A stretch of DNA of 6,509 bases, taken from positions 1 to 6,509 of the forward strand of contig JALWGG010000277.1 in the NCBI GenBank assembly GCA_027013765.1, given 5' to 3'. The notes below the pieces were generated by a model. It ran no database searches and was not told the DNA's origin. It saw only the letters and a list, made by a program, of their open reading frames with translations. This DNA is from Acidilobaceae archaeon. GTDB lineage: Archaea; Thermoproteota; Thermoprotei_A; Sulfolobales; Acidilobaceae. Of this stretch, positions 5,630 through 6,509 are shown piece after piece. Made by a program: the position numbers and the translations under genes. Every line of letters begins with the position of its first letter. The stretch's first letter is position 1.

Positions 5630-6509
5630 CCTGTTAACAGCCTTTGACGCCCACTCCCTAGCCTCCCTATAGAGGTCCTCCCCGATGTAGCCCTCCTCCC
5701 TGGCCTTATCCAGCTCCTCCTCGTCGATAACCACCGGCTCCTCCCCAGGCCTCCTGACTACGTCTATGTATAGGTCTAGGTACCTTACACCGGTGGAGCT
5801 TATCTCTGGCGGGGTGTTAATGTTCGCATAATAGCCTAGGAGCTTGCCCTCCCTGGAGGTGTAGGTGTGGAGTGTTATCCACGAGCACGTGTCGACCTCC
5901 GTCACACCCCTATCCCCCGGCCTCTTCACCACGTTCAATCCATCCAGCACCCCACCACTCCTGAAGGTCCTCTCAAGCGTGAGCCTAACGCACCCGCCCC
6001 CACTGGATACGCTTGCCACCCTGTAGGGTCCAAGTGTATAAGCCCTGCCATCCGGCAGCTTGTGCCTTATAGATGCTTTGGGCCTGGTGGAGAGCCTCTC
6101 TGAAACGAACCGTAGGGCCTCACCCCCTATATCGCTGCTGCACGACCCTGACGATGCTATGAGCTCGCTGTAATCAACTATCATAGACTCCTCGGGCCCC
6201 CCAGCCTTCAGGCTATGGTGCCAAGTGATTGTTGTAACCACCCTCCTCCTATACTCGTCTAGGACCCTCTTCGCCGGGGACGCCAGGGTCAGTATTGATA
6301 TGTACTCGCCCCTCCTAACTATCCCCTCGCCCGAAGGCTTCTCCCCTGAAAGGCCGAGGACCTCCCTGGCCAGCCTTGAAGCCTCCATGACAACCCTGTC
6401 AACCGGCGCGTTCTTCGCATTACTCCTGAACCTCACATGGACCCTTGTAATATCGACGCTCTCAATAGTCTTCAGCATCAGCTCCGTCCTCAGCTCTCTA
6501 TACCTTATA
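5612..6509 (-). CDS. fau-1: FAU-1-type RNA-binding protein/ribonuclease, C-terminal part (partial)
   Basis: This is the C-terminal part of an archaeal FAU-1 family protein, which has an N-terminal S1-like RNase E/G-related region and a C-terminal DUF402 domain. Family members bind AU-rich RNA, and RNase activity has been reported. Residue numbers here count from the in-frame ATG at 6478. TITWHHSLKAGG (83-94) matches the family's GHH-LK segment. LLGYYANINTPPE and YLDLYIDVV, then IDEEELDKAREEGYIG (from about 212 to the end), form the DUF402 core. The frame has no stop between 6478 and the window edge. FAU-1 proteins are about 470 residues, so roughly 180 N-terminal residues should lie to the right and ATG 6478 is probably internal. 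It converges on and overlaps the prephenate dehydrogenase 3' end. A functional link to aromatic synthesis is not implied. Confidence 0.85.
   Translation of the reverse strand, partial: IRYRELRTELMLKTIESVDITRVHVRFRSNAKNAPVDRVVMEASRLAREVLGLSGEKPSGEGIVRRGEYISILTLASPAKRVLDEYRRRVVTTITWHHSLKAGGPEESMIVDYSELIASSGSCSSDIGGEALRFVSERLSTRPKASIRHKLPDGRAYTLGPYRVASVSSGGGCVRLTLERTFRSGGVLDGLNVVKRPGDRGVTEVDTCSWITLHTYTSREGKLLGYYANINTPPEISSTGVRYLDLYIDVVRRPGEEPVVIDEEELDKAREEGYIGEDLYREAREWASKAVNRLRQMP

Noticed and set aside
5631..5640. Perfect palindrome CTGTTAACAG just after the tyrA stop
   Set aside because: It lies within the FAU-1 coding sequence, which is conserved there, and ten bases of palindrome can arise by chance; a shorter GTTAAC palindrome at 843-850 shows no spatial pattern with it.
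1..6509. CRISPR array, insertion sequence or other mobile element
   Set aside because: No regularly spaced repeats, transposase or integrase motifs, terminal inverted repeats or target duplications were seen; codon use is uniform across the genes.

Overview
The window looks like chromosome from a hyperthermophilic crenarchaeon. Desulfurococcales or Acidilobales is my best guess from sequence style, but no 16S or other marker is present. The reasons are heavy use of AGG, ATA and CTA codons, GTG and TTG starts, very tight gene packing, archaeal TATA boxes, a Sulfolobus-type single-stranded DNA binding protein, an archaeal GHMP-type shikimate kinase and an archaeal FAU-1-type protein.

Layout. 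Bases 1-166 are non-coding and hold a TATA-like box followed, at about the right distance, by a very GC-rich foldable element (83-136) that could be a small RNA. The SSB gene lies on the minus strand (stop at 167; best start TTG at 607). A 450-base gap follows (695-1145), with AT-rich promoter DNA, a second foldable segment (784-844) and a TATA box at 993-1002 that probably drives the rightward operon.

From about 1048 to 5629 six plus-strand genes lie almost end to end: transketolase N-terminal subunit, transketolase C-terminal subunit, shikimate kinase, AroQ chorismate mutase, a fold-type I aminotransferase and prephenate dehydrogenase. Together they make erythrose 4-phosphate (transketolase), phosphorylate shikimate, convert chorismate to prephenate, and carry out the oxidation and transamination leading to tyrosine; the aminotransferase may also serve phenylalanine. 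DAHP synthase, aroB, aroD, aroE, aroA, aroC and prephenate dehydratase are not in the window. Transketolase beside shikimate kinase points to an erythrose-4-phosphate-based pathway.

On the minus strand, converging on the operon and overlapping its last gene by 18 bases, is the C-terminal part of a FAU-1-type RNA-binding protein or ribonuclease, open at the right edge.

The most notable irregularities are two genes (transketolase N subunit and aminotransferase) whose conserved N-terminal coding sequence has no ATG, GTG or TTG start in frame. Each has a nearby site where a one-base indel would restore a sensible protein. They may be sequencing errors, genuine frameshifts or non-canonical starts. 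No mobile element, CRISPR array or wholly new system is visible.
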